Source: Lithospermum erythrorhizon (lineage: Eukaryota > Streptophyta > Magnoliopsida > Boraginales > Boraginaceae). From it: DNA of 64,000 nucleotides. Below the pieces are notes generated by a model. That model was not told the origin of the DNA, did no database searches, and saw only the letters and a program-made list of their open reading frames with translations. How positions within the stretch are numbered: position 1 is the stretch's first letter; every line of letters begins with the position of its first letter. This document shows, in pieces, positions 36,191 to 48,343 of this stretch. Made by a program: the position numbers and the translations under genes. The stretch spans positions 124,001 to 188,000 of the forward strand of contig JADFUC010002027.1 of assembly GCA_019722365.1 (NCBI GenBank). Reading direction: 5' to 3'.

Positions 36191-37364
36191 CTAAGAAACA
36201 AAAGAATGCGTAGCCCCAGAATCAAACAACACTCTAGCCTCAATATCACACAAGCAATTTCCAAAATTGCCACTACCTAGGGTATCCTCAAGGCCTCCCA
36301 CGAAAGAACGGCACGAATCAATTTCGACCGGCTCCCCGCCAAAGGCTACCCACGGCACTCCTCTGAGGTCCTCCAAATTTCCATATCCCTCGGCCTCCAC
36401 GGCCGCCAACTCGACCACCATCACGATTCCCCTGAGCAATCCGCTCTCCGGGTAGCCGAATCATGCTAAAGTACTTCAAGACTCTCTCTCTCTGAGAAGT
36501 TTGGGAAATCCTTCGCCGATGTCCTCCGGGCCGTATCGATAACATACGACCACCCCTCTCCCAAGAATCACGCCGCCTATGCCCAATCCCGACCACAACG
36601 GTAACAAATGATATCGACTTTGAAGACCACCTCGATCCCAGCTGGATTCGCAGCGCCCACCGCAGGCGAGCGCGGAATAACTCTCGGGCGAACCGGCTGA
36701 GCACCGGGGCACCCCCCATGACGACTCTGGCTGGCTCCACCCTTCCTCGAACTCTGTGTGCCTGCAGCCTACCGAACCGGAAGTCTCGTGCCGACTTCTC
36801 CCCGATCCACTCAGCCTCGGCTCTCTCCGCTAACTCCATTTCCATATTCGGGGGTCGCATCCTCACAAAGAGTGGAAATCGTAAACCATCGCAGATCCGT
36901 GACGCATTCTCCCATGTCAATCCTTCGCCTCTACCGGATAAACATCAGGAAGTAGTCGGCACATATCAATGTGGAATCGTTTCCTCGCATTTTCCACCGA
37001 CTTCAAACCCCGCCTTCGAAGAAAATCGCCTTCCAAAGCCGCCATGTGGGTCTCTAAACAATAGTTCTCCCGTGTAAGAAGCTCAACAAATCGCCCCAGA
37101 AATACGAATCTCCCCCTCTTCAGCCAAAGACCCACCTCTGTGTCTCCTCCCACCTCACCACGGGCACTCTCGTGAAGGTCTATAAGTAGCAAACTTCACT
37201 CTCATTTCGCCCACAACTCCCATCGGCTCAGCATACCCCCATGTCCCGCATGAACTCAATAGCCCTGCCTCCTCGAACCCCAAAACTTCGGACATTCCCT
37301 CTTCGAAACCGGTCACAACCCCTGCCTTTGAATTCACCTCCCACTGCCCGGCCACCTCCAGCAT
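36191..37364 (-). pseudogene. Chromovirus gag and protease
   Basis: Protease is shown by EARVLFDSGATHSFVS at the C-terminus of the 36191-36439 reading, with the aspartic active site DSGA. Upstream, 36476-36712 has VCYRYGPEDIGEGFPKLL, aligning with the CCHC zinc knuckle CYRCG..GH....CP; the second cysteine is Y, the histidine is lost and the last cysteine is F. The gag body is at 36917-37192 and 36318-36920 (MTWENASRICDGLRFPLFVR). The zinc knuckle as written could not bind zinc. Confidence 0.75.
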
Positions 37365-38454
37365 TCACACTCTCCTCTCCAAGGTCTACCTCAACCTCCT
37401 CAACCCGGCTCTTAAAGAATGCACCTCCCGACCTCGCCTGGCCCACGCCCGGTACTCATCGGCCTCCGGCCTACCCCCTCGGCACCTCTCGCTCTACCCC
37501 TTCCACCTAACTCCTCCTCGCGGCATCCTCAACGCCTATGCAAAAAAAGAAAAGACTCGCCGATTTTTTTTTTCAACAAATGACACCACTCACAACGACT
37601 CATGAAAACAAGCTCCACACAATGCAACCTTAAGTAACTGGGAAACCCAAGCTCCACACCAAATCGTATCCACCTCGCCCCAAAGCTCCACGCCTCGGTG
37701 CCGGTAATCATTATAATCCGCAACACCGTAGTCACTAAACCGATGGTGGACGACTCAAGCACAACTCAAGCTTTCATCCAAAAATTTTGATTTCCATTAA
37801 GATTGCTCTCAAAACAAAATTTATAATCTCATCAAAAATGATATCTAACCTGAAGAACTCACATATATATATACAACATATCCCAATTAAACAAGCATCT
37901 GCAAGGCTACAACCGAAAGTAAGTAATTTAGAGCTCAACATGTAAAAACAATCATTAATAAGGCAAAAGTTTGAAAATAAAATACAACAATCAAAAACGT
38001 TGACAAATTTCACATCAAAATGAGACTAAGAATCCTCACCACCGCCGTCACCTACCACCGATCAAACTCTCCAACAACCTCCCCGGCTCAACTAGCCATA
38101 TCCGTCAACCTGCACAAATGAAATGCCCAAAGCTTATGGTGGCTCCTGGGGCTGCCTTAGTGAAAACTTAACACAAATGTGGGGTGAACTTACTCATACC
38201 TAAATCCAGACAGTATTAATATTATAATAGTCAAATATGAATAAAATACATATATATCCAGACTACCTAATAAGGTCATACAAACAAGACATAAAGCATA
38301 TAATAATACAATTTAATGAAACCATGAGACTCAACAAATGTTCATAATTCTAGTCATCACCTTCTAATCTCTCAGCATTCCACAAAGATACCAACCTCTA
38401 ACGCGCATATACTCAACTGGCCTACCCCGGCAGAACGGACTAATCGCTATCAAA

Positions 38455-38690
38455 TACCGCACTTATACCGTAGTATAAGGCCAAACCGCACTTATACCGT
38501 AGTATAAGGCCACACCGACAATGCACACAGCAAAGTGATCATAAAGACTCATACCGCTCTTATACCGAAGAGGTGCCAACCACACATTATACCGTAGTAT
38601 AAGGGCACACCGACAATGCACACAACAAAGTGATCAAAAGAGTCACACCGCTCTTATACCGCAAAGATAAGGCCAATACCGTCACATATC
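38455..38690. repeat. Minisatellite around TTATACCG(TAG)TATAAGG
   Basis: Repeated units such as CTTATACCGTAGTATAAGGC separated by about 31 bases in the better-preserved copies. Counterpart of 31130-31340. Confidence 0.65.
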
Positions 38691-39039
38691 CAAGAAGCAG
38701 CGAGAGTCACCTAACCCATGTTATCCCAAGCATGTAGTCATATCCAAATACTTAAGCTACTCCTCAAGTCACTTTATAACTCCAACCAACACCTCTCAAT
38801 AACCAACTACTCTTACCCCAAACAATATCAAAAGTTAACACTAAAAACATCTCACAATCATAAATAAATCACAACCGCCGACAATGCCACGTAAACAAGC
38901 ATGTTGCCGACAAGGCCATGAATCTAAATATAAGCTCGGGAGTTCAAGCTATTACTTACCTCAAGCAAATCTTCAACGCCACGTAAAGCTATAATCGCAT
39001 AATCGTAACATGGCTCACACAAATGAATCACACATATTC

Positions 39040-39165
39040 ATACCACAATAACATGTATATCATTCTCACATAATCATACCACAATGACATGTATATCATT
39101 CTCACATAATCATACCACAATGACATGTATATCATTCTCACATAATCATACCACAATGACATGTT
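39040..39165. repeat. 36-bp tandem repeat in the right chromovirus LTR
   Basis: More than three near-identical copies of a 36-base unit with CACAATGACATGTATATCAT, ending in a partial copy. Confidence 0.8.
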
Positions 39166-40223
39166 CACACAATTTAAAGTAAATACATAAAGTAACACCC
39201 GTGAGATAAGTACTCACCTCTGCTAGCTATCACAAAAACCTCGCAAAACACAATCACGTAACCACCCCTTCCACCTATCAACGCCAACAAAAACACCCAA
39301 AAGTATAATCAAAACCTACTACTACTTATGCTCTAGAAGATAACCAACTCTTAGTGGAACGATTTCTAAACGGTCTACAACGACGATAAACAACGAAATA
39401 ATAACTCTGCTGACACAACCCAATCGTGTTTCCGCTAGAATTCTCTACCCTTATTAATTTCACATTTCATATCAACTTATAAGTCATTCTAGTCAACCCT
39501 CAAGTCCGACTAACAACCTATACTCCAAAATAATATCAATTACAACTCAATTTACAAATCACTTTTTCAACCTAACTCCCCATTTAATCAATTTTAAATC
39601 ACAAATTCTAACATTATAATGTAAGTATAATAAGGTCTCCAATATAACCCCTACACATTTAAAGTCTTATAAAAATATCAACAATAAAGTCAACTAAAAA
39701 CTCTAGAAAGTCAACATATCTCTAACATCTCAAACAACCTCTAAATCATGAATTACCACTCTCAGATATATCATAAAGATCCATAACAAACTTAGAAACA
39801 TCATAAAATTGAGTTATGCCAAAAGTCAAATTAATAACCAACTAAAACTCTATTTACCCCAACTTTAGGGAAAGCATTGTAGCCTTTAATAATCAACTCG
39901 GTGATTCAAATGCAAACGGAAGAAAACTTTCAGGGTTTGAGCCCAAGGGGTCTCTCAGCCAAAGCTCAAGAATGGAGGAGATATTTGTAGGCTTCAGTGA
40001 ATAGCTGACGAGGACGGATTACTTTAACACTTAAGTCTTCTGGGGAAGTTACAGAGCGCCAAGGCCTGCTTTTAATAACAGTTATCAAAACGACTCTAAC
40101 CCATCTAACTTACCTCAATTATCCCCGGCTACTACTACTAAATTACAAATGTAATTGCCCAAATAAATTTTAAAAAATTAATATTATCAAAATTAACCGG
40201 AACGTATTGCTATATATGGTTTG

Positions 40224-42030
40224 TGATGTATGCTGATTATACGACGAGCATGATGCATCTAAAATTATATTGTTGAAGATCCTAATGTTGCGTATGACAA
40301 ATATTACCAGAGATTTTGGGCGAGCTAACACCCCTTCTTCAAGGGATGGACGTACTACTTACACTAAGTTGAAATTGGTGTCGAAGCTGTCAATCTAAAA
40401 TCGTAGTCGGGATTTCACAATGTCATTTCAAGAGAACGTTAGGAAACTCTAAGCGAAAAGCGTCTAACCCCTAACGGATGGGCTACCATTCCCGATGATT
40501 TTTATGAAGCGAAGAAAATATTAGCACCTCTTTATCTACCTATGCATAAGATTCACGCTGAACACCGTATTAACACTATAAAGAAATTGGAAGAGACGAC
40601 GCTGTATCTTATCATAGAGTTTCACACAAACCGACTTATTCGACAGTCAATCGTGTTCCCCACGAAGTTGTTGTTTTACTTACCTTTGAAAGATCGGTTG
40701 AGACATCTATATCCTGCCTCACAAAATCGATAAAGATACGACTTGGCAATCGAGGACCAAAACACATCCCGCATGGACGGATCATCCAAGACGTAAGCGA
40801 AGATTTAGCGATCTCGACGCCTACTTTTTTCCGATTTTCACCGAAGAACGAATAAGAGTTTAAGCCAAAATTCTGATGGATTCAACTTCAATATTTCGGA
40901 CATAGTTATTCTTCTTGGCCGGTGATGATATGTGTGTACAATTTGCCCCCAGGAATTTGTATGAAAGAACCATTTTTGTTCATGCCTCTTATTATACCCG
41001 GGGTTAAAGAGTCAGCTGGGTTTCATTTAGATGTGTTTCTAAGGTCAAAGTAGTGGACGAGCCGAATGAGCTGTATTTGTTATGTTAATGTTTGGGATTC
41101 ACATAGACAACAAAATTTCCAACTGAAGGCATTTTATGGACGACATTAGTGATTTTCCATCATGGGTAATTGTCAAAGTCGAGTACACACGGTCGGTATC
41201 ATCTTGTCTCATATCAGATGGAGAAAACATGATCTTTTTTTGGCTAAAAGAGGGAAAAAACATAGTTGGTTTGACTGTCATCATCCATTCCTGCCTGATA
41301 ACCATGAATATAAAAATAAACCTACAGCATTCAAGAAAGGCAGAACTTTCCTCCAAAGCATTTTAAATAGAGAGAATCTGAGAGAGTTATTTGATATGTT
41401 GTCCCGCTTGGTCTTAGACGTGTTCTCGGGAGTTTAACACAGGACACATGGTTATGGTCAAACTCACAATTGGACAAAGAAAAGCATATTTTGGGAACTT
41501 CCATACCGCATAAGCTTAAAAATCGCGATCGACTTCATGCATGGCCATGAAAAAACAATGGTGAATTACTTTTCACAACGATGGATAAAAAGTGGAAAAG
41601 ACGGCGACACCTAATCATTGAGGAAGGATCTTTAGGCTCATATGTATAGAACTTTTTATTCATGACCACAAAGAATGGGAAGCTCTGGTTAAACCAAAAG
41701 CAAAGCTACACCCTCATAGAAAACAAAACTTGAATCCCTTGCAAGGTGTTCAAGTAGTGCGTCTGCAGTGCTTAAGAGTCAACAATGACATGCACATAAT
41801 TTTTTCTTTAAATTGATTCCAATATTTAGAGACTTCCGAGACATCTCGTCTTCCACCCTACAGGTTGATCACATCCGACACCCAGGACGCAAAATATAGC
41901 TTATAACTTTGTAAGTTAGAGAAGATTTATCCACCCTCAATGTTCGATGTGATGGAACATTTACCTGTTCACTTGTCATATGAGGCCTTGATGGGTGGTC
42001 CTGTACAATACCAGTGGATGTATCCGTTTG
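40224..42030 (+). pseudogene. CACTA transposase, Transposase_21 and DUF4218 part
   Basis: Resumes the gene cut at about 30330. In order: EDPNVAYDKYYQRF (about 40276), DDFYEAKKILAPLYLPMHKI (about 40495-40550; family FYEAKK...GL...KIHAC), LPLKDRLRHLYPASQN (about 40680), a block with NLPPGICMKEPFLFMPLIIPG in two frames (about 40940-41005), RGKKHSWFDCHHPFLPDNHE with FKKG (41162-41437), NWTKKSIFWELPYR (about 41470), and MFDVMEHLPVHLSYEALMGG followed by PVQYQWMYPFE (41941-42030). Many frame breaks occur, so it is inactive. After PFE a GTAAGT donor may begin an intron. Confidence 0.85.
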
Positions 42031-44800
42031 AGTAGTAAGTACACGTACTTATCTGTCCAATAATATAACTGAATTAACTTAATTATTTTATTTTAACCTT
42101 ATTTGAAATGAACTTGCATGTTGTAAACAACCTTCTTGGGAGAATAAATCATATGGTTCATTTAATGAGGAGAAGATGTAATAACTGATGAATAATTATC
42201 ATTGTATTGTCACCCGCCCTGCGCTTACCACCATAATTTAAAAAGTGAGATATTGTATGAAACGTATAAAAGAGCTGAAAACAACACAAATTTATATTTT
42301 GTGCAACACGTTGGAAGTGACACCTTTCCTAGTGTGAACATTATCAATATTTACTATTGTTAGCTGAATATGTACTCACAATAATTTTAAAGAGCACTAC
42401 GATATGATTGAGGAAATGTATCCTCAATTGACTCCTACCAGTTAGACTCAAATGGTTAGTTGAATAAATTTCATAGAAAATGCTAAGAATTATGTAAGTT
42501 ATTATTATTAATGAATTATTAATAATATTTCCAACTTCCAAAATAAACTAACTGGTCTGTTTTATAGGCCGCTTTAAATAAGTACGACATTGACCAACGT
42601 CTCATAACCATGTCGATTGGTCCAAGAAGGGAAATCAATAGGTACAATCAAGGGCTACTACACAAATGGGTACTACTTTGACACGTGAAATGGCAGCAAG
42701 AGCAATTTAAATTCCTAATTTAGACCGATGGAGTTATCTCGCTCCCGCTTCAACGATTCTTCAATCGAAAAACTGTTGGGTGGACCTGCGAGACGCAAAC
42801 CCCTGATGGCCCTTTGAGTCAGACAAATAAGATCTAGATATATAAACTTTATTCCAACAAATCATTCAAGCCATCATGAAGCTTCCTTGTCCCGAAACTA
42901 TTTCAGTAAATGGTGGACATTTATTTGACGACCTGCATCCGGCCCTGTGTTCAAGGCTTCGCATTCCCGGGGCAAAGAACTATGTCTCTCGAGGACACGC
43001 TAGACCGCACGCATTCTGGTCCCGTGGGTCAAACACTTAAAGCATATGTATACCCAATCCAGCACGTATTCTAATAATTTATTATTTAGAGCCACTCTCT
43101 TTTTAAGTATCGCATATATTATTGATATATATAATTCGCTTATTCAATTACGGCGTCATCGGTGACGGCTTCCGGCCGGTTCCCCGCCCGAAATTTGCTT
43201 TGAGTGGAATACATGTTTGGCCCAATCGAAGAATGTGAACGACGCGACCGACTTCAAGCGTTAGTCCTTTCTTTCTTCAGCTTATTTGAACTTGTATAGT
43301 ATATCGCAATCGATCGCATTTGTGACATAGCGTCTTGTATAGTATATCGTAATTGCGGACTGCCAGGTTGTATAAGTGATTTGGCTAGTAGTTGTTTAGT
43401 AGTGCATATTATGTACATGGATTGGTCAGAAGTTAAGAAAGCCAGGTAGTAAAAATGTGGTTGAACGACAGGATCGCCACAAGTCGATAGCCTCGTCAGA
43501 CCGCAGTTGGGTTTGAACTTTTCAAGCGCTTCTTTATATTTGAACCGTAGTGGTCAATCAATATTTTGCTAACTATTTTTTGTATTAGCACTATTTTGGA
43601 TATAGATGTGGGAAGAATCAACGGCGAGGCATCTTTCTATAAGCAAGCCAAGAAATGGTACCGCAGTTATGCACACTTAATTTTAAAGAAGCCAGGGACG
43701 CCTGGGACGACGACGTTGACGGATTGTTAGGGTAAAAGCGAAGCCCGTTTGATGTTGACCCAAGCCATTCATCTACCCGAGAACGCGCTGGTGTCCCAAA
43801 GTGCGTAAAAGAGCCGACACCAAGGCGCCGCCGATGGCTTCGATAACGCAGCTTTCGAAAACGCATTTGGTAAAAGCATGTAAGTCTCAAGCTTCTTCAT
43901 TCTATTTCGCTTAACTTGTTCGATTTCATCATTTACATTCTATTTCAAGAATCTGTTTTTATTTCCTCATCATGAGAAATCTATTTTTAGCCACTTTGTC
44001 GAGAAGAATATTTACTACCTTTTGTTTGAATTTCCGCGTAAGTTAACTTATTTGTGGTTTTAATTTGGTTAAGGGGCTTTGATAGAATGAGACAAGTGTT
44101 TGCAAATTCAAACTTGTTTAGTTGTTTGATTTAGTTATTGATTGAATCGCTTTTGATTGAAATCAGTCGTTTATTTTAAGTTTGATAAAAGTCCAAATAG
44201 CACATTTTATTTCCCCGTCAGATTCCTCTTCACATTTCTTGTACTATGGTGGTGTCATTTCATTTCGCTTATTTTTCTAGGAAGAAAAAAGGAGTTCGCC
44301 CCTCGCCAAGCTTCCGAAATCCTTCAAACCGGTGAAGAAGTGACGGGTGACTAAGGCACTCATAATGCTAAATTCATCAGTGTCGGGTGTTAATCTTGGC
44401 CAGTTGTTATATAGTACTACTATTTTACATTGTTTCCCGCTAACTATCTCTCCCTCGAATTTACCCCAGAGTAGTACGTGACAGTTGTTCAAGGGTAGGT
44501 ACGACTCGTGATGGACCCTTTGAAGTTTGCACTGATTTTGCAGTGATATGAAGATGCCTTTGTGAAAACGGAGGGGCGGTAGGGAAAAAAGGACGATGTT
44601 TGGGTTTCGCACTGTGGGCCACCAATGTTTCAATCCATTCTCAAGCAGTCTACATATTTTCTAGCAATGATTCCCAAGCATTGACGCAAGGCAACTCAAG
44701 CAGTTCTAGCAAAAGAAAGAGAAGACCGGCAAGTAGAACGGGTGCTCGGAGGCCAAGATTGCCGCCTCGAGAAAGTGCCTCCAAATTTCTGGAGGCTTAA
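42031..44800 (+). pseudogene. CACTA coding remnants downstream of the transposase core
   Basis: Weak coding signal. 42560-42670 reads KYDIDQRLITMSIGPRREIN, which may be the DUF4216-like C-terminal part. 44600-44800 has an open reading with a serine-rich then basic stretch (SSSSSKRKRRPASRTGARRP). No second CACTA protein could be identified with confidence; the rest is AT-rich and unassigned. Confidence 0.3.
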
Positions 44801-44959
44801 TGAATGAAGTTCCCAAATATTTGTAAGCTCTCAGATGTATTAACGCAATCTCTATAGTGATTCTTAAATCCCTCTTACCTCTACTCCTAGTGGGATGTAT
44901 TTTGGATAAATGTATGCATTTTGATTTGGTTGATCTTGAATTCTAAGTGATCTTGGAAT

Positions 44960-46880
44960 TTGGATTTTAATATTTGTGTGAATGTTTTAGCGCTGTGTAA
45001 ACGGAAGTTCTCGCTTTTGGTTGTTTTATATTCTTTGTGGCATTGATTTGGTGTTGTATATAATTTCTATGTTTGTGGTTGTCTCTTTATCTCATGAAAT
45101 TTTTTTGTTATGGTCGAATGTGATAAGCTTATACAAGGATAATAAAAATACGCCACAAACATGTCAAAGCTTATACACTTTATCAAAGTACAATGTGGGC
45201 GGAAAATTTTTATGTTTTCTAACATAAATGTGGCTTTTTGTTTAGTTATGGTTTTAAGATGCGATTTGCCACAAATACGCCCACAAACATAAAATATTAG
45301 ATACGCTGGCGGGAATGTTTATGTTTTCCTCGACGCTCAGCGTAATTTTGTTTTACCCTTAAATAAAAAAAGAGAACAAGAGGCGCAGAAAATTTTGAGG
45401 AAATATCTAGATTCACGCTTTCTATGACGCTATCTAAATATAAATTTTCACAATATCGCCACATAGAAATTCATATCTACCAGTTTCATATGCCTCTCCC
45501 TCTCTATATATATAACTCACACATCAAATGAATTGAAGTCTTCCTCATTTTCTCCTAAGATAATATTTCATCGTTAGTTTTTATTTATTGTCATTTAAAT
45601 TCTTATTATTTATTGTTATTAACTTTGCTTTTAGTATTGTTATGTAGCAACATCAAATGAATTGAAGAGGTATGTTTGTTATTTTAATTCTCAATTTAAA
45701 TTATTATTTATTATACAATCGTTACAAACTTATCTATTTTTTTTCTCTCTAAGGTGTGATAATTGATTAGTTTCAAAGGATGTATCATAAAAGAAGTTTG
45801 TTACTAATGTTTTTTAAATTTAATTTCTATTATTTTAAGGAGTAATAAATAAATAAGGACTAAAAAAATATTTGATTTATCGATATAATTTAAGGAGTAA
45901 ATGAAGCTTAGTTTCATTTAATATGTATAAAATGGCAATTTAAGTAACAATTATATTGGAATTTTGGGGTCAGTTGAGAGAAAAAGAATATTTTTTGAAA
46001 AATTAAACTTTGTGACGTTTCAAATGCTTTTAATACTTTTTATTTATATAATTAATATATAAAAGTGGCCACGGAACATTTATGTTAGTTTTCACGCTTT
46101 CCGCCATTTCTCAAATAATAATATTTAATTTATTTAATTACTAATGATAAACTATGTTTCGCTGCGAACATGACATTAGCTTGTCACGCTTTCTCTTTCC
46201 GTTGGTTCAAATAACAATATTTAATTTATTTAATTAATAATGATAAACTAGTTTCGTGAACGTGACGTTAGCTTGTCACGTTTCTTCTGCGGTTTCTCAA
46301 ATAATAATATTTAATTTATTTAATTAATAATGATAAACTAGTTGTGGATCGACGTTAGCTTGTCAATGTCAGTTCGAGTTTTAATATTTTATTAATTAAT
46401 TAATAATAAAGGGAAAAGTATGTTTAGCTGCAACAAGCCACGCTCTTTCTACTTAGATTTTACAAAATTTACCTCTACACTAATTTTATATACCTAATTA
46501 ATATTAAAAATGGTTTCTTTAGTTACCTCTAATCTCGGATTTTTTCCTCGGCCTCATTATGTCTCAGGGTCTTAGTTTCTCGTTTCACTAATTGTTTTAG
46601 TTCTTCCACCATTTGATTGTTTCTATTTAAGACTCATATGCCAATTCTAAATTACAATGCGATTTAATATCCCGAGGTTTGATATATTGTATGCAATTAA
46701 AAGTTATGACTTTATTATTGGTTGGTCGTGATCAACCAACGGGACTTATTGTTTGCTTCTAGAAGCCTCCATGTAAAGTTTGACGAGTCCGTGACGTTTT
46801 GCAAATCACATATGCGACGCTCTAAACGCCTGCTCTGATTTCCGCTACGCTTGCCCATTTCTCCAAATAGCACGTTTCTG
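44960..46880 (+). repeat. CACTA right subterminal repeat region
   Basis: Carries GTGACGTT and TGTCACG motifs in both orientations. A tandem array at about 46090-46380 repeats a 91-95-base unit marked by TCAAATAATAATATTTAATT and GTTAGCTTGTCACG (three copies). Mirrors the left arm in motif content but not in unit sequence. Confidence 0.65.
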
Positions 46881-46922
46881 TGACGTTTCGCACCATGGTT
46901 TATGAGATTTTCTCTAGTAGTG
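46880..46922 (-). repeat. CACTA right terminus
   Basis: Reverse complement begins CACTACTAGAGAAAATC, then ACCAT and AAACGTCACA. The flanking CTA at 46923-46925 completes the 3-bp duplication. Confidence 0.88.
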
Positions 46923-47357
46923 CTAGTGGAAATGGTCTTCAAAAGGCCTGTTCCCTTGGGACATCCGCTGGAAGGTGCCTGATGTAAGGAGCCTCAAGGT
47001 CCCGCGAGTTCCACTGCAGCGACCTAAAAGTGTAACTTATGGTTTCATCACGCATTAACTACTCCATCAAGTTAGTATTTGTATTTTAATGAATGTACCA
47101 TAAAGCAGTAAATCTGCAGCTAGAGAAATCTAGATTATGTTGGGAATCATGGTACCATCCTTCTCCTCGATCGCGACACTCCACATCATTTTGTGCTCCA
47201 ACGATCATGAAGCCTTATCTACCACAGAAGCTTCTCCAATGCCTCTGGGGCCACAAACCCCAAAAACTCTATTTATATCATTTATTTCCAATATAAAGCT
47301 AGCTCCTATAAGAGTTTAACCACACTAAGCATTAAGAAAGCGAGGGTATACTTATCA
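46923..47357 (-). repeat. Gypsy 5' LTR, outer piece
   Basis: Continues the LTR cut at 24189 and matches about 15995-16400; shared words include 'catcaagttagtatttgta' and 'aatcatggtaccat'. Ends TATCA, followed by the duplication CTTTA (47358-47362). Confidence 0.85.
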
Positions 47358-48178
47358 CTTTAGTTCTTTACTAGTCGAAGTTATATATACCTCGTGGAAA
47401 GCGCACTTCACTTCTCGAATTTATTACTATAATAAGGTCAATAAGTGCTTATAATTTATGTTTTTGATTGGTGCCAGTTTTTAAAGATAACTTTTTAATT
47501 ATGTAATGAAAAATTAAAAAAGAAAATATGAAAATATTTTCAAATAAAAATCAACGGTATCGATTTTATAATTATTAGAATAAGAAAAAATAATAATTTG
47601 TGATCAAAACTTCACATCGAATACTGAAAATGTCAAGATAATAATAATACATATTACATCTCTTAAATTTTTTAATAGATTTAATTATCATTTTTCATTT
47701 TAAATGAATTTTTATGCATATCCAATTTTATCGCGGTGATATTGTTGAGTCAATGGGATAGCCTCTAACCATATCATTATTGATTCATCTAAAGGTCTAA
47801 TCCATCTATATGAGATATGACTTCTGGGCTAATATTCTCCCAAATGTCAATGATTTACACGTGATCTTAATTAATTAGGGGATGGTTTTTATATTATGTT
47901 AATAATTTATAAATTCCAGCTAGAGTAAATTAGTTAAGAGAATACTCATATCTTATTAATTTATTGTTGTATATTAACAAATTAATGTGGAATAAAGAAG
48001 TTCCATATCGTATCATGCATGACATATATAATATTTTATGTATAATTTAAATTAATTGATATTTCTCCATACTCTAAACTTTAATGCAAGATTGGCCGAA
48101 ACAAGTAAACCTTATATCCACGGTTAGGCCATTGTTCAAGTTTACCGAGAGAGTGTTTCATGAATGTCTTTAAATCTG

Positions 48179-48187
48179 CTATATAAG
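48179..48187 (+). promoter_or_regulatory. TATA-like box upstream of a short ORF
   Basis: CTATATAAG, 25 bases before the ATG at 48212. The leader between them is CA-rich (GCAATCAACATCATCAAACC), typical of a plant 5' leader, but the spacing to the ATG is short. Confidence 0.35.
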
Positions 48188-48211
48188 TTCAGCAATCAAC
48201 ATCATCAAACC

Positions 48212-48343
48212 ATGCCCCCTTCTCAGTCTTATTTGAAGAAATGGTTGGTCCTCCTTGACGAAATGACCAAATGTTGGCAGCATCACAAAAGAGGAACCAC
48301 AACTCATTTTCTGTTTTCCACATGCTTGATTAATTTTTGGTGA
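48212..48343 (+). CDS. Short ORF, 43 residues, unrecognised
   Basis: Starts MPPSQSYLKKWLVLLDEMTK and ends CLINFW before TGA. It follows a TATA-like box and a CA-rich leader in good order. I do not recognise it; it could be the first exon of a lost gene or chance. Confidence 0.2.
   Translation: MPPSQSYLKKWLVLLDEMTKCWQHHKRGTTTHFLFSTCLINFW

Larger units (their letters stand above)
30402..40199 (-). mobile_element. Ty3-gypsy chromovirus-like element (Tekay/Del type)
   Basis: Two LTRs of about 2.5 kb (30402-32912 and 37703-40199) flank minus-strand gag, protease, RT and integrase with a chromodomain-like tail. It is inserted inside the CACTA transposase coding region. LTR ends read CGGTTAAT on the minus strand, probably TGGTTAAT originally. 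I could not match a 5-bp target duplication. Protease-RT-integrase order is Ty3-gypsy. The integrase tail with a WRN..V..AT and RYPHLF block is typical of Tekay/Del chromoviruses. All ORFs are broken. Confidence 0.85.
37703..40199 (-). repeat. Chromovirus 5' LTR (right copy)
   Basis: Direct repeat of 30402-32912. Just inside it (about 37690) the minus strand reads CGGCACCGAGGC where a TGGTATCAGAGC primer site would be expected; all six differences but none of the shared bases can be explained as transitions except one, so this is only a possible eroded primer site. Confidence 0.82.
24190..46922 (+). mobile_element. CACTA (En/Spm) transposon, 22.7 kb including nested insertions
   Basis: Starts CACTGGGAGGAAA and ends TTTTCTCTAGTAGTG, whose reverse complement is CACTACTAGAGAAAA, the classic CACTA terminus. 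Both ends have ACCAT about 24 bases in, followed by AAACGTCACA. A 3-bp target duplication CTA flanks it (24187-24189 and 46923-46925), as expected for the superfamily. The transposase is on the plus strand (30010-30330, then 40224-42030) and is interrupted by a chromovirus-like gypsy element. Long subterminal arrays of TGTGACGTTT-type motifs occupy both arms. It inserted into the gypsy LTR after that element had integrated. Confidence 0.9.
15884..47357 (-). mobile_element. Tat-lineage Ty3-gypsy element, split by a nested CACTA transposon
   Basis: The target duplication CTTTA is present at 15879-15883 and 47358-47362. The left LTR is 15884-16400. The right LTR is in two pieces, 24086-24189 and 46926-47357, which rejoin when the CACTA insertion is removed. 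The uninterrupted element would be about 8.7 kb. The minus-strand order PR/RT linker, RT, RNase H, integrase fits Ty3-gypsy. A long spacer between integrase and the 3' LTR with plus-strand coding fragments is typical of Tat elements. All domains are frame-broken, and the gag region is missing. Confidence 0.85.

Noticed and set aside
36718..37077. Plus-strand ORFs across the chromovirus gag/protease region (also 37241-37510)
   Set aside because: The minus strand here carries the protease DSGA motif and gag, so the plus-strand frames are shadows in a pyrimidine-rich strand.
39040..39165. Regular 36-base repeats considered as a CRISPR array
   Set aside because: Units are directly adjacent with no unique spacers, and they lie inside a plant retrotransposon LTR.
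30390..40210. Target-site duplication for the chromovirus
   Set aside because: The five bases next to the proposed LTR ends (TCGCC on the left, GAACG on the right) do not match, so none is claimed.
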